From the NCBI RefSeq assembly GCF_000336555.1, contig NZ_KB375281.1, positions 434,001-498,000 of the forward strand: a stretch of DNA of 64,000 nt, in the 5' to 3' direction. How positions within the stretch are numbered: the stretch's first letter is position 1; the number at the start of each line of letters is the position of its first letter. Both the position numbers and the translations under genes were made by a program. Positions 1 through 10,265 of the stretch are shown piece by piece. This DNA comes from Afipia clevelandensis ATCC 49720. GTDB lineage: Bacteria > Pseudomonadota > Alphaproteobacteria > Rhizobiales > Xanthobacteraceae. The notes under the pieces are model-generated. The model was not told the origin of the DNA. It saw nothing but the letters and a program-made list of their open reading frames with translations, and did no database searches.

Positions 1-1
1 G

Positions 2-1444
2 GCCAAGCTGGGTGGTCCTGTCCTGAGTGCCGCGGCAAAAGCCGCGCAGAACGGATCGAGCCGCGAGTTTCAGACTCTGGCCGATCTGCAGCATCTGCGC
101 TCCTTCATCACCGGCCCCGTGCTTCTGACAATGTTCGATGCGCCGGTCGCTCCGGTGTATTTCGCAGTTGTTTTTCTGATCCATCCGCAACTCGGATTAA
201 TCGTGCTGTCGGCGGGCCTGGGCTTGATGACGGTCGCGTTGATCAACCAGCGGATCACCGCGGTTCCGTTCACGCGAGCCAACGCATTCGGAACCCGCGC
301 CAACCTTCAGGCGGAGTCGATGGCGCGCAATGCGCAGGTCATCAACGCGATGGGAATGATTCCCGAAGGCGTGCGCGTCTGGGGGCATGAGACAGTCGAA
401 TCCCTGAAGGCGCAGGTCGCCGGGCAGGATCTCAACATCATGATGACGGGCGTTTCCAAGTTTTTGCGCCTGTGCACACAGATCGCAATCCTTGGCTGGG
501 GGGCCTGGCTGGCTCTCGAAAGCCAGTTGACCAGCGGCATGATCATTGCCGCGTCGATCGTCGCAAGCCGGGCGCTCGCGCCTATGGAAGGCACGATCGA
601 AGGCTGGCGCGGATTCGTTCAGGCGCGGTCGGCCTACGGACGGGTCAAGAGCCTACTGCAGAACTCGCCGCTCAATCTCGACAGGCTGCGCCTGCCAAGA
701 CCGCAGGGCCACCTGAGCGTGGAGCGGATTCTTTACGTTCCGCCGCCAACCAAGAAGGTCATTCTCAACGGCATCAGCTTTCAGCTCGAGCCCGGGGAGT
801 CGCTGGCCATTGTCGGAGACTCCGGCACGGGAAAAACCATGCTCGCGCGCATGCTGGTCGGCTCGATCATTCCGACTGCGGGCAATGTGCGTCTCGACAT
901 GATGGATCTTCGCAACTGGGATACGCGGCAGTTTGGCGAGAGCGTCGGCTATCTGCCCCAGGACGTTCAACTGTTTCCGGCGTCGATCAAGGCGAACATC
1001 GCGCGAATGCGCGAAGATGCAATCGACGAAGATATTTTCGACGCGGCAGAGACCGCCGACGTGCACGAGATGATATCGAGCTTCGCTCAGGGCTATGAGA
1101 CCATCGTCGGCATGGACGGAAGTCCGCTGTCGGGAGGACAGCGGCAGCGGATCGGGCTGGCTCGTGCCTTTTACGGCAATCCACGCCTGATGGTTCTCGA
1201 TGAACCGAATTCCAATCTCGACGCAAATGGAGAACGGGCGCTTGCCAAGGCTCTGGTTCGCGCAAAGGAAAAGCGCATTACCGTTGTGACCATCACCCAG
1301 CGGGCAGCGCTGCTGATGAGCGTCGACAAGATCATGATCCTGCACAACGGCGCCATCAAGGCATTCGGCAGCCGCGAAGAGATCATCCCGATGATTACCG
1401 GGCGAAAGCCGAGCGGAGACGGACCACCCGTGCTGAACGCGTGA
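2..1444 (+). CDS. Type I secretion ABC permease/ATPase, PrtD-like (5' partial)
   Basis: This is the inner-membrane ABC component of a type I secretion system, which powers export of a polypeptide from cytoplasm to outside. The reading frame is open from base 2, so the N-terminus lies outside the window and about 480 residues are visible. The first 230 or so are membrane domain. The C-terminal nucleotide-binding domain shows Walker A GDSGTGKT (about residue 271), the signature LSGGQRQR and Walker B LMVLDEP. The Walker B is followed by NSNLD, as in PrtD-type transporters. The HlyD-family adaptor follows after 48 nt and a candidate cargo lies 3 kb downstream. The TolC-like outer-membrane partner is not in the window. 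Confidence 0.93.
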   Translation, partial: AKLGGPVLSAAAKAAQNGSSREFQTLADLQHLRSFITGPVLLTMFDAPVAPVYFAVVFLIHPQLGLIVLSAGLGLMTVALINQRITAVPFTRANAFGTRANLQAESMARNAQVINAMGMIPEGVRVWGHETVESLKAQVAGQDLNIMMTGVSKFLRLCTQIAILGWGAWLALESQLTSGMIIAASIVASRALAPMEGTIEGWRGFVQARSAYGRVKSLLQNSPLNLDRLRLPRPQGHLSVERILYVPPPTKKVILNGISFQLEPGESLAIVGDSGTGKTMLARMLVGSIIPTAGNVRLDMMDLRNWDTRQFGESVGYLPQDVQLFPASIKANIARMREDAIDEDIFDAAETADVHEMISSFAQGYETIVGMDGSPLSGGQRQRIGLARAFYGNPRLMVLDEPNSNLDANGERALAKALVRAKEKRITVVTITQRAALLMSVDKIMILHNGAIKAFGSREEIIPMITGRKPSGDGPPVLNA

Positions 1445-1492
1445 CAGGAGACGCCGGCACCGGCCGGCGCCCGCCGATATTTGAGGTGCAGG

Positions 1493-2854
1493 ATGACTGA
1501 GAAAGACACCAAAGCGCAGCCACCGGCCGGTCAGGGCGTCTGGTACGAGTCCTTGCCCCGGTCGACCCGGTTTCCAACGATTGCCGGTGCGCTGGTCATG
1601 GCCACCATGGTGATGGGATTTGGCGTGTGGGGTAACACAGCCCCGATCGCGGGTGCTGTGGTTGCCTCGGGCGTGTTTGTCGCGACGGGACAGAACAAGA
1701 TCATCCAGCATCTCGAAGGCGGCGTTATCCGCAACATCTATGTGCGTGAGGGAGACAAGGTCGAGCAGGGACAGACTCTCGTGGAGCTGGACAGCACGAC
1801 GGCGAGCGCGGAGCTGCGCCGGCTATTTTTGCGCCGGACGAGGTTGATTGCGATTGACTCGAGATTGCAATCCGAGATGCGCGAGGATGCCGAAATCAAC
1901 TTTCCGGAGGAACTGCTGAAGGACGCCGATAAGCAGGAGGTGCGTGAAATCATCGAGAGCCAGAAGCTCACCTTCACCGCGCGCCGCAACAACATGAACA
2001 GCGATATCGCGGGAATCAAAGAAGGGATCAATGCGCTTAATGAGAGAATTCAGGGATCGCAGGTGCAACTTGAAGGTGTCCGCCGTCAGATCACGTTCAT
2101 TCAGGAGGAGGTCGAGACAAAGCAGTATCTGCTTCAGACCGGTCTGGTCCGTAAGCCGGAGCTCTTGGTGCTTCAGCGCACGCAGGCCAATCTGGAGGGC
2201 GAGGTCGGCCGGATCATGGGCGATATCGGCGACGCGAAAGAGCGCATTGCCAAGGCCGTCGAACAGATCAACGGCGTGCGGAAAACCGCGATCAAGACAG
2301 CAGTCGAGCAGATGCACGAGGTTCGCGGAGAGTTGGTCGATGTGCGCGAGCGGATGCTCACGGCCAAGGGCGTGCTGGATCGCATTCACATTACGGCGCC
2401 GGTCAGCGGGGTTGTTGTCAAGCTGAGATACCACACGCAAGGCGGTGTCATCGAGGCCGGCAAGAACATCATGGAAATCCTGCCCCTCAAGGATGAACTG
2501 ATTATTGAGGCGCGCGTTCGCCCGCAGGACATCGACAGCGTCAAGCATGGACAGCATGCCACCGTGCGCCTGACGGCGCTCAATCAGCGCATCACGCCAA
2601 TGGTCTCGGGCGAGGTGATCTATCTTTCGGCCGATACCCTGGCGGACGAGCGGAAGTCTCAGCAGGTCGGTCCCACGGACATCTACATCATCCGCGTGAA
2701 GCTAAACAATGCGGAAGCCGCGGCCATTCATGGCTTTAGCCCGACGCCCGGCATGCCAGCGGAGGTCTACGTCAAGACTTCAGAGCGGACGTTCTTTCAG
2801 TATGTCGTCAAGCCGATCCACGACAGCATGTTGCGCGCCTTCCGGGAGCGTTGA
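1493..2854 (+). CDS. HlyD-family periplasmic adaptor of type I secretion
   Basis: Membrane fusion protein linking the inner-membrane ABC exporter to an outer-membrane channel. It has 453 residues, with a short cytoplasmic tail, one membrane segment at about 25-45, a lipoyl-like half ([16 protein letters not shown]), a long coiled coil (about 100-280) and the second lipoyl half ([12 protein letters not shown]). The C-terminus [15 protein letters not shown] is typical of PrtE/HlyD-type adaptors. The ATG at 1493 is preferred over a TTG 12 nt upstream because GAGG sits 6-9 nt before it. It probably shares an operon with the preceding ABC gene. Confidence 0.93.
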   Translation: MTEKDTKAQPPAGQGVWYESLPRSTRFPTIAGALVMATMVMGFGVWGNTAPIAGAVVASGVFVATGQNKIIQHLEGGVIRNIYVREGDKVEQGQTLVELDSTTASAELRRLFLRRTRLIAIDSRLQSEMREDAEINFPEELLKDADKQEVREIIESQKLTFTARRNNMNSDIAGIKEGINALNERIQGSQVQLEGVRRQITFIQEEVETKQYLLQTGLVRKPELLVLQRTQANLEGEVGRIMGDIGDAKERIAKAVEQINGVRKTAIKTAVEQMHEVRGELVDVRERMLTAKGVLDRIHITAPVSGVVVKLRYHTQGGVIEAGKNIMEILPLKDELIIEARVRPQDIDSVKHGQHATVRLTALNQRITPMVSGEVIYLSADTLADERKSQQVGPTDIYIIRVKLNNAEAAAIHGFSPTPGMPAEVYVKTSERTFFQYVVKPIHDSMLRAFRER

Positions 2855-2929
2855 GGTTGCTCGAGGAAATGTTTTGAGAGGTGCGTTTTAGCGCGATGTA
2901 GAGGTCTAGTTCGCAAGCGAGGCCATATT

Positions 2930-4495
2930 ATGCGTGTTGATGTCATCAGTAACTTAACCGATTTCGGAAAACTCGAAAGTAACTGGAATGCGCTCTATGA
3001 CGCGGATCCGGATGCCCAGTTGTTTATATCGTGGAAATGGCTTTCCGGTTGGCTGACGCAGATTTCGAGTCCGTGGTTCGTCCTCGCCGCGAAACCGGAA
3101 GGCAAGCCGGATGCGCCTTATGTCGCCTTTCTGCCGATGCGGATTCAGACCAAGTCAGACAATGGGCGTATTCACAATGAGCTGAATATGGCGGGCAACT
3201 TCACGGCGGATTATACGGGCTTCTTGTGTGAGCCGGGGGCCGAGCATCTCGCCATTCCGGCATTCGTTCGTCATTTGAAGCAGCTCAACTGGTCCCGCCT
3301 GAATTTTGAGAACTTCCGCATTTCAGAGCCGCGCATGCGGCTTTTCCTCGCGCATTTTCCCAAAGCGAACTTTCAGACAAGCGAGACCAGCCGCATCGGA
3401 AAGACGGACGGAATTGATAATGCCCTGTGTCCCTTTGCGGTGCTGCCGCCAAGCTGGGATGGCTATCTCGAAGGATTGAGCACCAATACGCGGCAGAAGA
3501 TCAGGCGATTGCTCCGGATGGTGGATGCGTCCGAGGAGTATCGCATCACCGTTTCGACGACCGAGACCATTGAGCGCGATCTCAATACGCTGTTGCAATT
3601 CTGGGAGATCAAGTGGAAGCCGAGAAAGGGCGACCTTGTTCATACGCTGGTGCGGTCGAACCGGGCGATGCTGACCCGAAGTTTCCGGTCGGGCTTGCTC
3701 TACCTTCCGACACTCTGGCAGGGCGAGCGTCCGCTCGCGGCGCTCGCCACGCTCATGGACATGCGCAAGCGCTCCTTTTTGTTCTACATCACCGGGCGGG
3801 ATGAAACCTTCGATGGCCCGCCGCCGGGCGTTATTCTCCATGCGCACAGCATTCGTCATGCCATCGCCAACGGGATCACCGAGTATGACTTTCTCCGCGG
3901 TAACGAGACCTACAAGTATTCGTTCGGCGTGAAGGAGCGGCGGATCCGCTGCACCGTGGTCTCGACAAGGAACGGGTTGAATCTCGGCGGCAAGGTCGAT
4001 CCGCGCACAATTCCCGATGTGCTGGATGAGGCGACCAAGTTCCATCAGCAGGGCAAATTGATCGAGGCTGAACGCGGATACCGCGACGTCCTGCAAGTTC
4101 AGCCCAAGAATGCGGATGCCATTCATCGGCTCGGCCAGCTTTCCACGACAAGGGGCGATCATGCCGGCGCGAAGCGCCATTACAAGACTCTGACGACAAT
4201 CAGGCCGGATGCCTACAAGGCATGGCTGTGTCTGGCGCAATCGTGCAAGGCCCTGGATCAGCACCTCGAGGCAGCGAATGCCTACCGCGAGGTCCTTCGG
4301 CTGAAGCCGGATTTGCCGGAAGTCTTCAGCGATCTCGCAGGAGTTCTGATCAAGCTGAACCGCATGGCCGAGGTCAACGCGGCGCTGGTCGCGGCCCTCG
4401 GGACACAGGAACGCGCTCCGCAGAAGAACGGCAAGGTGCAGGCGAAACAGGTCATGCGCCATGCAATGACGCAAGACGAGGCCGTCACGATGTAG
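2930..4495 (+). CDS. GNAT (CelD/BcsL-type) acyltransferase fused to TPR repeats
   Basis: The 521-residue protein has two parts. The first 335 or so residues resemble the CelD/BcsL-type GNAT fold (Acetyltransf_6) found near polysaccharide and envelope loci, with stretches such as LSTNTRQKIRR and EYDFLRGNETYKYSFG. From about residue 360 there are at least three tetratricopeptide repeats (for example AERGYRDVLQVQPKNADA and AANAYREVLRLKPDLPEV). There is no signal peptide, so it should be cytoplasmic. It lies between the secretion genes and the FecR-domain protein, 24 nt before the latter, which suggests it acts on that protein or an associated glycan. The substrate is unknown and the fusion is uncommon. 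Confidence 0.8.
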   Translation: MRVDVISNLTDFGKLESNWNALYDADPDAQLFISWKWLSGWLTQISSPWFVLAAKPEGKPDAPYVAFLPMRIQTKSDNGRIHNELNMAGNFTADYTGFLCEPGAEHLAIPAFVRHLKQLNWSRLNFENFRISEPRMRLFLAHFPKANFQTSETSRIGKTDGIDNALCPFAVLPPSWDGYLEGLSTNTRQKIRRLLRMVDASEEYRITVSTTETIERDLNTLLQFWEIKWKPRKGDLVHTLVRSNRAMLTRSFRSGLLYLPTLWQGERPLAALATLMDMRKRSFLFYITGRDETFDGPPPGVILHAHSIRHAIANGITEYDFLRGNETYKYSFGVKERRIRCTVVSTRNGLNLGGKVDPRTIPDVLDEATKFHQQGKLIEAERGYRDVLQVQPKNADAIHRLGQLSTTRGDHAGAKRHYKTLTTIRPDAYKAWLCLAQSCKALDQHLEAANAYREVLRLKPDLPEVFSDLAGVLIKLNRMAEVNAALVAALGTQERAPQKNGKVQAKQVMRHAMTQDEAVTM

Positions 4496-4519
4496 TTCGG
4501 GAGCAGTGGAGTTATCGGC

Positions 4520-7063
4520 ATGACCAGCGTCAGCGCTCAGGCTGTAAACGCGGATAGCTTTGTCTTTGCAGACAGCAGCGCGCCAGACGTTTCCGGCGCG
4601 GACGCCGTAGCCATTGTCAGTCCGGAATTACTGTTTTCCGGCCACTATGCCCGCAACGGCCTCGATCTTGTTCTTTCCTCGCAGGAAGAAGTCCTCGTCG
4701 TGCCAGGGTATTTCAAGGGCGAAACGCGCGGGGTGCTGATGTCGCCCGAAGGCGCGACCATCTCGGGCCGTATCGTCGAAGCCATGACTGCCCGAGTTCA
4801 GTATGCGCAGGCCGATCAGATCGCAGGCGCGGTTCCGGCCGTCGGCAATGTCGCCAAGATCAGCGGGATGGCCGTCGTTACGCGGAACGGCGTGCCCGTC
4901 GAGTTGAAGCAGGGCGACAGGCTGCTCAAGGGCGACGTTGTGCAGACCGGGGCCGAGACCACGCTCGGCATCAGTTTCGTCGACGGGACGGCGCTTGGCC
5001 TCGCGTCCAATGCGCGCATCGTTCTCGATGAGATGACTTACGATCCCAACGGATCGTCGAATTCATCGCTGATGAGTCTGATCCAGGGAACCATCACGCT
5101 GGTCGCCGGTCATACGGCGAAGTACGGCAACATGCGGGTCGAAACGCCGGTCGCCACCATGGGCATCCGGGGGACCGCCATTATGGTGGAAATCGCGGCG
5201 GACAACGGGCCGAGCAAATTTTCCGTGCTGAGGGAGCCGGATGGCAAGATCGGCGCGTTTCATCTTTACGACAAGGAAACCGGCGACCTTCTTAAAATCG
5301 TATCGCAGGCAGGACTTGTCACCGTCGTCACGCCTCTTGGCGTCGGCCAGCCGGTGTCGGCTGTCGATCAACTGAAGACGCTTGCCGAGGTTCAAGCCGA
5401 GAAGGGCCTTATTCAGCAGGTCTTTCAGATTTTCTATCCCAACTATCATCCGGATGCCGGTGGCGGTGACCGCACCGGGTCCAGCGTGAACCCGCTGGCG
5501 AACCCGGCGCGAGGTTTCGCCGCGCTGGGAAGCGACTCCGGTGTGCCCGCGCTGATGGCACTTGCTGCGGGCGCGACGCTCGCTCCGGCGGCCGCGGCAG
5601 CGCCCGAGACGATATTTTATCCGCAGGAAACGCCTGTAGTGCGGGCCGTTGCGGTGGCCAATGTGGTGGATGTTCAGGCCTCACAGGGACCGGTGGCGCG
5701 AAATTTCGCCATCAGCGATCAGGTCACGGTCACGCTCGACGGGCAGGTGATCGGAGAGTCAGCCGGACGTTACGTGCCGGGAACGGGTGCCTTGCGAGGA
5801 GTGGAAAGTACAGTGCCGGCGCCTCAGGGCGTCAATCTCGCGAGTCTCGTGCATGTCGATCCGGCAACCGGCGTCGTGACCTACGACGCAAGCCAGTTCG
5901 CGTTCCTCGGCGTGGGTGAGGCCGCGATCTATACCATCGGCTTCGAGAGCCAGCCCGGGTCGTCGGCGATTCCGGAAACACTCACGCTGACCATCAACGG
6001 TCTGAATGACAGCCCCACGGTCGAGCATGCCATTCCGGACCAGCGTGCCAAAGAGGGATGCCGGTTCGAGTATGTCATTCCGGCCTGTGTGTTTGCCGAC
6101 CTCGACGCCAACGACACGCTGACGTATCGCGCGGTCCTGGCGAACGGCGATCCGCTTCCGAACTGGCTGACATTCGATCCCGCGACGATGATGTTTTCGG
6201 GAACGCCGCCGAAGGGCGAGGAATGCGTGATTCATATCAAGATCATCGCAACCGACGAGCATAACGCCACGGCGGTCGACCAATTCGACCTCGTGATCGC
6301 GGACAGTCATCCTCACCATCACCACCATCATGACCACTGGTTCGATGACGATGGTCATGGCTTTGCGTTCAGCCTGGATGATCAAGAAACCACCACCGTC
6401 ACCGACAGCCATGTCACGGAAAAGGCGAACGTGATCGTCGCCGAAGATCATGACCGTCATTGGGACGCGCGAAAAACGGAGGTCTCTGATTGCGGAGACA
6501 GTTGTTCACGCGACCGGGATGTTTCGGGCGATGACCGCTGGTCGAGCTCGAAAACAGGCCGATCATCGTCCGGCGAACACGTTGTCGTGTCGAACAAGAC
6601 CTATGACAGCGGTTCAAGCGATGTCCGAACGACAAGCTCCGTTCATGTATCCGCTTCGCCCGAATTCGATAGCGGGCGTTCCTCCGCGACTGATGTGCAA
6701 ATGCTTCCGAGGGACTTGGTCGATTATTCAAGCCAGACCAGCACGTCGCATCACAGTCATGGTTTCTTCGCAAAAGGAGGCATGTCGTTCTCATGGAGCC
6801 ATAGCTTCGAGCACCAGCACGATGGCTCTGGTGCCGAGAATTTCACCTTCCGCCTCGATATCGGAAATGCCTTGGTCAACCAGAGTCACAGCCACAGTTT
6901 CGATCTGACCCCGGTCGAAAAACCATGGTCTGGAAGCACCGTGGATGTTGCGGCTTTGGTCCACGCGATGACAGCTTTTGACGCCCATGACGGGCAGGGA
7001 ACCACGAGAGTCAGTTCGTCCGTGGAGATTCACACCCACCAGAGCGACTTTCATCTGATTTGA
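4520..7063 (+). CDS. FecR-domain, Ig/cadherin-like, His-rich protein; candidate T1SS cargo
   Basis: The protein has 847 residues and no N-terminal signal peptide. A FecR domain spans about 110-245 (VAKISGMAVVTRNG, ETPVATMGIRGTA). An Ala-rich linker and a VCBS-like segment lead to a putative Ig/dystroglycan-cadherin-like domain at about 495-593 (NDSPTVEHAIPDQ, WLTFDPATMMFSGTPP). A His/Asp-rich stretch starts at about 597 (HHHHHHDHWFDDDGHGF), followed by about 240 Ser/Asp/His-rich residues and the terminus SDFHLI. Lack of a Sec signal, repetitive acidic architecture and linkage to the ABC and HlyD genes suggest export by that system. Being cargo is inference; a membrane regulator is unlikely because no membrane segment is visible. 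Confidence 0.82.
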   Translation: MTSVSAQAVNADSFVFADSSAPDVSGADAVAIVSPELLFSGHYARNGLDLVLSSQEEVLVVPGYFKGETRGVLMSPEGATISGRIVEAMTARVQYAQADQIAGAVPAVGNVAKISGMAVVTRNGVPVELKQGDRLLKGDVVQTGAETTLGISFVDGTALGLASNARIVLDEMTYDPNGSSNSSLMSLIQGTITLVAGHTAKYGNMRVETPVATMGIRGTAIMVEIAADNGPSKFSVLREPDGKIGAFHLYDKETGDLLKIVSQAGLVTVVTPLGVGQPVSAVDQLKTLAEVQAEKGLIQQVFQIFYPNYHPDAGGGDRTGSSVNPLANPARGFAALGSDSGVPALMALAAGATLAPAAAAAPETIFYPQETPVVRAVAVANVVDVQASQGPVARNFAISDQVTVTLDGQVIGESAGRYVPGTGALRGVESTVPAPQGVNLASLVHVDPATGVVTYDASQFAFLGVGEAAIYTIGFESQPGSSAIPETLTLTINGLNDSPTVEHAIPDQRAKEGCRFEYVIPACVFADLDANDTLTYRAVLANGDPLPNWLTFDPATMMFSGTPPKGEECVIHIKIIATDEHNATAVDQFDLVIADSHPHHHHHHDHWFDDDGHGFAFSLDDQETTTVTDSHVTEKANVIVAEDHDRHWDARKTEVSDCGDSCSRDRDVSGDDRWSSSKTGRSSSGEHVVVSNKTYDSGSSDVRTTSSVHVSASPEFDSGRSSATDVQMLPRDLVDYSSQTSTSHHSHGFFAKGGMSFSWSHSFEHQHDGSGAENFTFRLDIGNALVNQSHSHSFDLTPVEKPWSGSTVDVAALVHAMTAFDAHDGQGTTRVSSSVEIHTHQSDFHLI

Positions 7064-7164
7064 CAGGATTTACAGGGTCAAAGCGACTCTGAATGCCCTT
7101 CCGTTGACGCGAAACATGCCTTAAAGCACGGCCGAAACTCGATAGTTCCGGACGCTGCATACCC

Positions 7165-8787
7165 ATGATTCGCCTCGACAATATCAGCAAGCAGAATGGC
7201 CATCAGATTCTCTTTATTGAAGCGTCCGCCGCGCTTCAGAAGGGCGAAAAGGTCGGATTGGTCGGCCCCAATGGAGCGGGCAAGACGACCCTGTTCCGAA
7301 TGATCACTGGCCGTGAACTGCCAGACGAGGGGCAGGTGGCTGTCGATCGCGGCGTAACCATCGGCTATTTCAGCCAGGATGTCGGCGAGATGTCCGGCCG
7401 TAGCGCGGTGTCCGAAGTGATGGACGGTGCGGGGCCGGTGAGCGCGGTCGCGGCCGAACTGAAGGAACTGGAAGCGGCGATGGCCGATCCGGATCGCGCC
7501 GACGAGATGGACGCGATCATCGAGCAGTATGGCGAAGTGCAGCATCGGTTCGAGGAACTCGACGGCTATGCGCTTGAGGGCCGGGCGCGTGAGGTTCTTT
7601 CCGGTCTGAGCTTCAGTCAGGAGATGATGGAAGGTGACGTCGGCGCGCTGTCGGGCGGCTGGAAGATGCGCGTGGCGCTGGCCCGCATTCTTCTGATGCG
7701 GCCCGATGTGATGCTGCTCGACGAACCGAGCAACCATCTCGATCTTGAAAGCCTCATCTGGCTTGAGGAATTTCTGAAGGGCTATGAAGGCGTGCTGCTG
7801 ATGACCTCGCATGACCGCGAGTTCATGAACCGTATCGTCACCAAAATCGTCGAGATCGACGGCGGCGGACTGACGACCTACTCCGGAAATTACGAGTTCT
7901 ACGAGCAGCAGCGCGCGATCAGCGAGAAACAGCAGCAGGCGCAGTTTGAGCGCCAGCAGGCAATGCTCGCCAAGGAAATCAAGTTCATCGAGCGGTTCAA
8001 GGCGCGGGCGTCCCATGCGGCGCAGGTGCAGAGCCGCGTAAAGAAGCTGGACAAGATCGAGCGGGTCGAGCCGCCGAAGCGCCGCCAGACGGTCGCGTTC
8101 GATTTTCTGCCTGCGCCGCGCTCCGGCGAGGATGTTGTCAGCCTCAAGAATGTTCACAAGGGCTATGGGAGCCGCAGCATCTATGAGGGGCTGGATTTCC
8201 AGATCCGCCGTCGCGAGCGCTGGTGTGTGATGGGAATCAACGGCGCCGGAAAATCCACACTGTTGAAGCTGATCGCGGGATCGGCGGAGCCGGATGATGG
8301 CTCGGTCGCGCTGGGAAGCAGCGTGAAGATGGGATACTTCGCCCAGCACGCGATGGATCTGCTCGATGGCGAACGCACGGTGTTCGAGGAACTGGAATAC
8401 TCATTTCCTCAGGCGGGGCAGGGCTCGCTGCGCGCGCTCGCCGGTTGCTTTGGCTTCTCCGGCGATGATGTGGAAAAGAGGTGCCGCGTGCTGTCGGGCG
8501 GCGAGAAGGCGCGGCTGGTGATGGCGAAGATGCTGTTCGATCCGCCGAATTTCCTGGTGCTCGATGAGCCGACCAACCACCTCGACATGGCGACCAAGGA
8601 AATGCTGATTACCGCGCTGTCGGAGTTTGAAGGCACCATGCTGTTCGTGTCGCATGACCGGCACTTTCTGGCCGCGCTGTCGAACCGGGTGCTCGAGCTG
8701 ACGCCGGACGGCATCCATCAGTATGGCGGCGGCTATACGGAGTATGTGGCGCGGACCGGCCACGAAGCTCCGGGCTTGCGGAGCTGA
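7165..8787 (+). CDS. ABC-F family ATPase
   Basis: Soluble protein of 540 residues with two nucleotide-binding domains and no membrane domain, the layout of ABC-F ribosome-associated ATPases. Domain 1 has Walker A GPNGAGKT (about 34-41) and signature LSGGW; domain 2 has GINGAGKS (about 356-363) and LSGGEKARL. The linker between them is Gln-, Lys- and Arg-rich (EQQRAISEKQQQAQFERQQ), as expected for the tRNA-interacting arm. Members act on translation or antibiotic tolerance; the specific subfamily cannot be assigned here. It stands alone, about 100 nt after the FecR gene. Confidence 0.93.
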   Translation: MIRLDNISKQNGHQILFIEASAALQKGEKVGLVGPNGAGKTTLFRMITGRELPDEGQVAVDRGVTIGYFSQDVGEMSGRSAVSEVMDGAGPVSAVAAELKELEAAMADPDRADEMDAIIEQYGEVQHRFEELDGYALEGRAREVLSGLSFSQEMMEGDVGALSGGWKMRVALARILLMRPDVMLLDEPSNHLDLESLIWLEEFLKGYEGVLLMTSHDREFMNRIVTKIVEIDGGGLTTYSGNYEFYEQQRAISEKQQQAQFERQQAMLAKEIKFIERFKARASHAAQVQSRVKKLDKIERVEPPKRRQTVAFDFLPAPRSGEDVVSLKNVHKGYGSRSIYEGLDFQIRRRERWCVMGINGAGKSTLLKLIAGSAEPDDGSVALGSSVKMGYFAQHAMDLLDGERTVFEELEYSFPQAGQGSLRALAGCFGFSGDDVEKRCRVLSGGEKARLVMAKMLFDPPNFLVLDEPTNHLDMATKEMLITALSEFEGTMLFVSHDRHFLAALSNRVLELTPDGIHQYGGGYTEYVARTGHEAPGLRS

Positions 8788-8806
8788 TTGCGGATCTCGC
8801 TGATGA

Positions 8807-10042
8807 CTACTGCGTTCGCAGCGCCAGTGGCGGCTCGGGCGGACGCAGCAGCGCAAAGGCGATCTGAACGATGCCGGCGGTCAGGCCGATGCTGACGCCC
8901 GCCTGCCATGCCAGCGTGTATGAGCCGAGCGAGTCATAGATCAGGCCGCCCCCGAGCGCGCCGAGGAAGCTGCCAAGCTGATGGCTCATGAAGGCGAGGC
9001 CGGCGATCATCGCCTGCCACTTCAAGCCGAACATCTCGACGATCGCACCCGCAACCAGCGGTCCGACGCCAAGCCACAGAAAGCCCATCAATGCGGCGAA
9101 GATCAGCGTGGTCGTAGGCGTCGGCGCCTGCATGAAGTACCACGCGAGGATGAGCGAGCGCGAGAAGTAGATTCCACCCAGCAGCGCGAGCTTGTTCCAC
9201 CTGCCGCCGGCCCAGCCGAAGAACAGGCTTCCGATCACATTGAAGCCACCGATGACGCCGAGCGTTTGCGCGCTCAACATCGGATCCATGCCGCAGATGG
9301 CGAGATAGGTCGGCAGATGCGTCGTGAGAAAGACGAGCTGCATGCCGCAGACGAAATACGCCATCGTCATTACGATAAAGGATGGATTTCCAAGCGCGCG
9401 ACCGATCACGGCTTTCGCGGGAACGCTGTCAATATCCATGGAAGGCGCCGGCGGAAGCGGGAGCCTGTCCACCTTTCCCGCGAACCATGTCGCAGGGATC
9501 AGCGCCAGCGATAACACGATGAATCCGACGATGCCGAAGCGCCAGCCATACCCCTGATTGAGCGCCTGACCGAGCGGCGCTGCGATCAGCGCGCCGAGCG
9601 AACCTGCGGCCGATACAATGCCGAGCACCAGACTGCGCGAAGACGCTGGAACGGAGCGGGCCGCGACGGCCATGCTGACCGATGAAGCGATGCAGGATAG
9701 CGACGTCCCGATCAGCAGGCCCGCGCCGATCATGATGCTGAGAAAGCCCTGGGCGAGTGCCATGAGGATTAGGCCGGCGATGTAAAGTCCGGCACCGGTC
9801 AACACCACGGGCCGGAATCCGTAGCGCGCAGCACACGCACCGGCGATCGGTTGCGTAAATCCCCAGGCCAGATTCTGGATCGCGATGGCCACCGTGAACT
9901 GGGAGATCGAGATGGCGATGTCCTGCGTCAACGGCTGCATGAAGATGCCGAGACTTTGTCTGATGCCCATGCTGAGGGTCAGCATCAGGGACGCGCCGAT
10001 CAAAATAGGAAAAGCCGGGCGAAGCGCTCGCAGCGACGTCAT
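8807..10042 (-). CDS. Major facilitator superfamily transporter
   Basis: Integral membrane protein of 411 residues with about 12 hydrophobic segments and a central hydrophilic loop near residues 195-215 (GKVDRLPLPPAPSMDIDSVP). The pattern fits the OxlT/monocarboxylate-porter-like branch of the MFS (MGIRQSLGIFMQPLTQDI near the N-terminus), often annotated as organic-anion or drug transporters. The substrate cannot be read from sequence. It converges on the ABC-F gene with an 18 nt gap and is probably monocistronic. Confidence 0.9.
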   Translation of the reverse strand: MTSLRALRPAFPILIGASLMLTLSMGIRQSLGIFMQPLTQDIAISISQFTVAIAIQNLAWGFTQPIAGACAARYGFRPVVLTGAGLYIAGLILMALAQGFLSIMIGAGLLIGTSLSCIASSVSMAVAARSVPASSRSLVLGIVSAAGSLGALIAAPLGQALNQGYGWRFGIVGFIVLSLALIPATWFAGKVDRLPLPPAPSMDIDSVPAKAVIGRALGNPSFIVMTMAYFVCGMQLVFLTTHLPTYLAICGMDPMLSAQTLGVIGGFNVIGSLFFGWAGGRWNKLALLGGIYFSRSLILAWYFMQAPTPTTTLIFAALMGFLWLGVGPLVAGAIVEMFGLKWQAMIAGLAFMSHQLGSFLGALGGGLIYDSLGSYTLAWQAGVSIGLTAGIVQIAFALLRPPEPPLALRTQ

Positions 10043-10265
10043 GAGATGGCGTTTCCCTTGTTGCTTTGCTTTTTTGGCGCATCCGGTTGACAGGTTGCCT
10101 CCCTGGATTGGGGCCGGAATATGATACTGTCAACTGGCGTCGGGAGCAGGGCAGACATCGTCTCGTGCGGCATGAGCTGGCTGCGCGCGTTTTGAAATCC
10201 TGGCCGCGTGGCGTACAACGCCGATCACCGGCATAGCTTGTCGTAACTCACTCAGAGCGGGTAAT

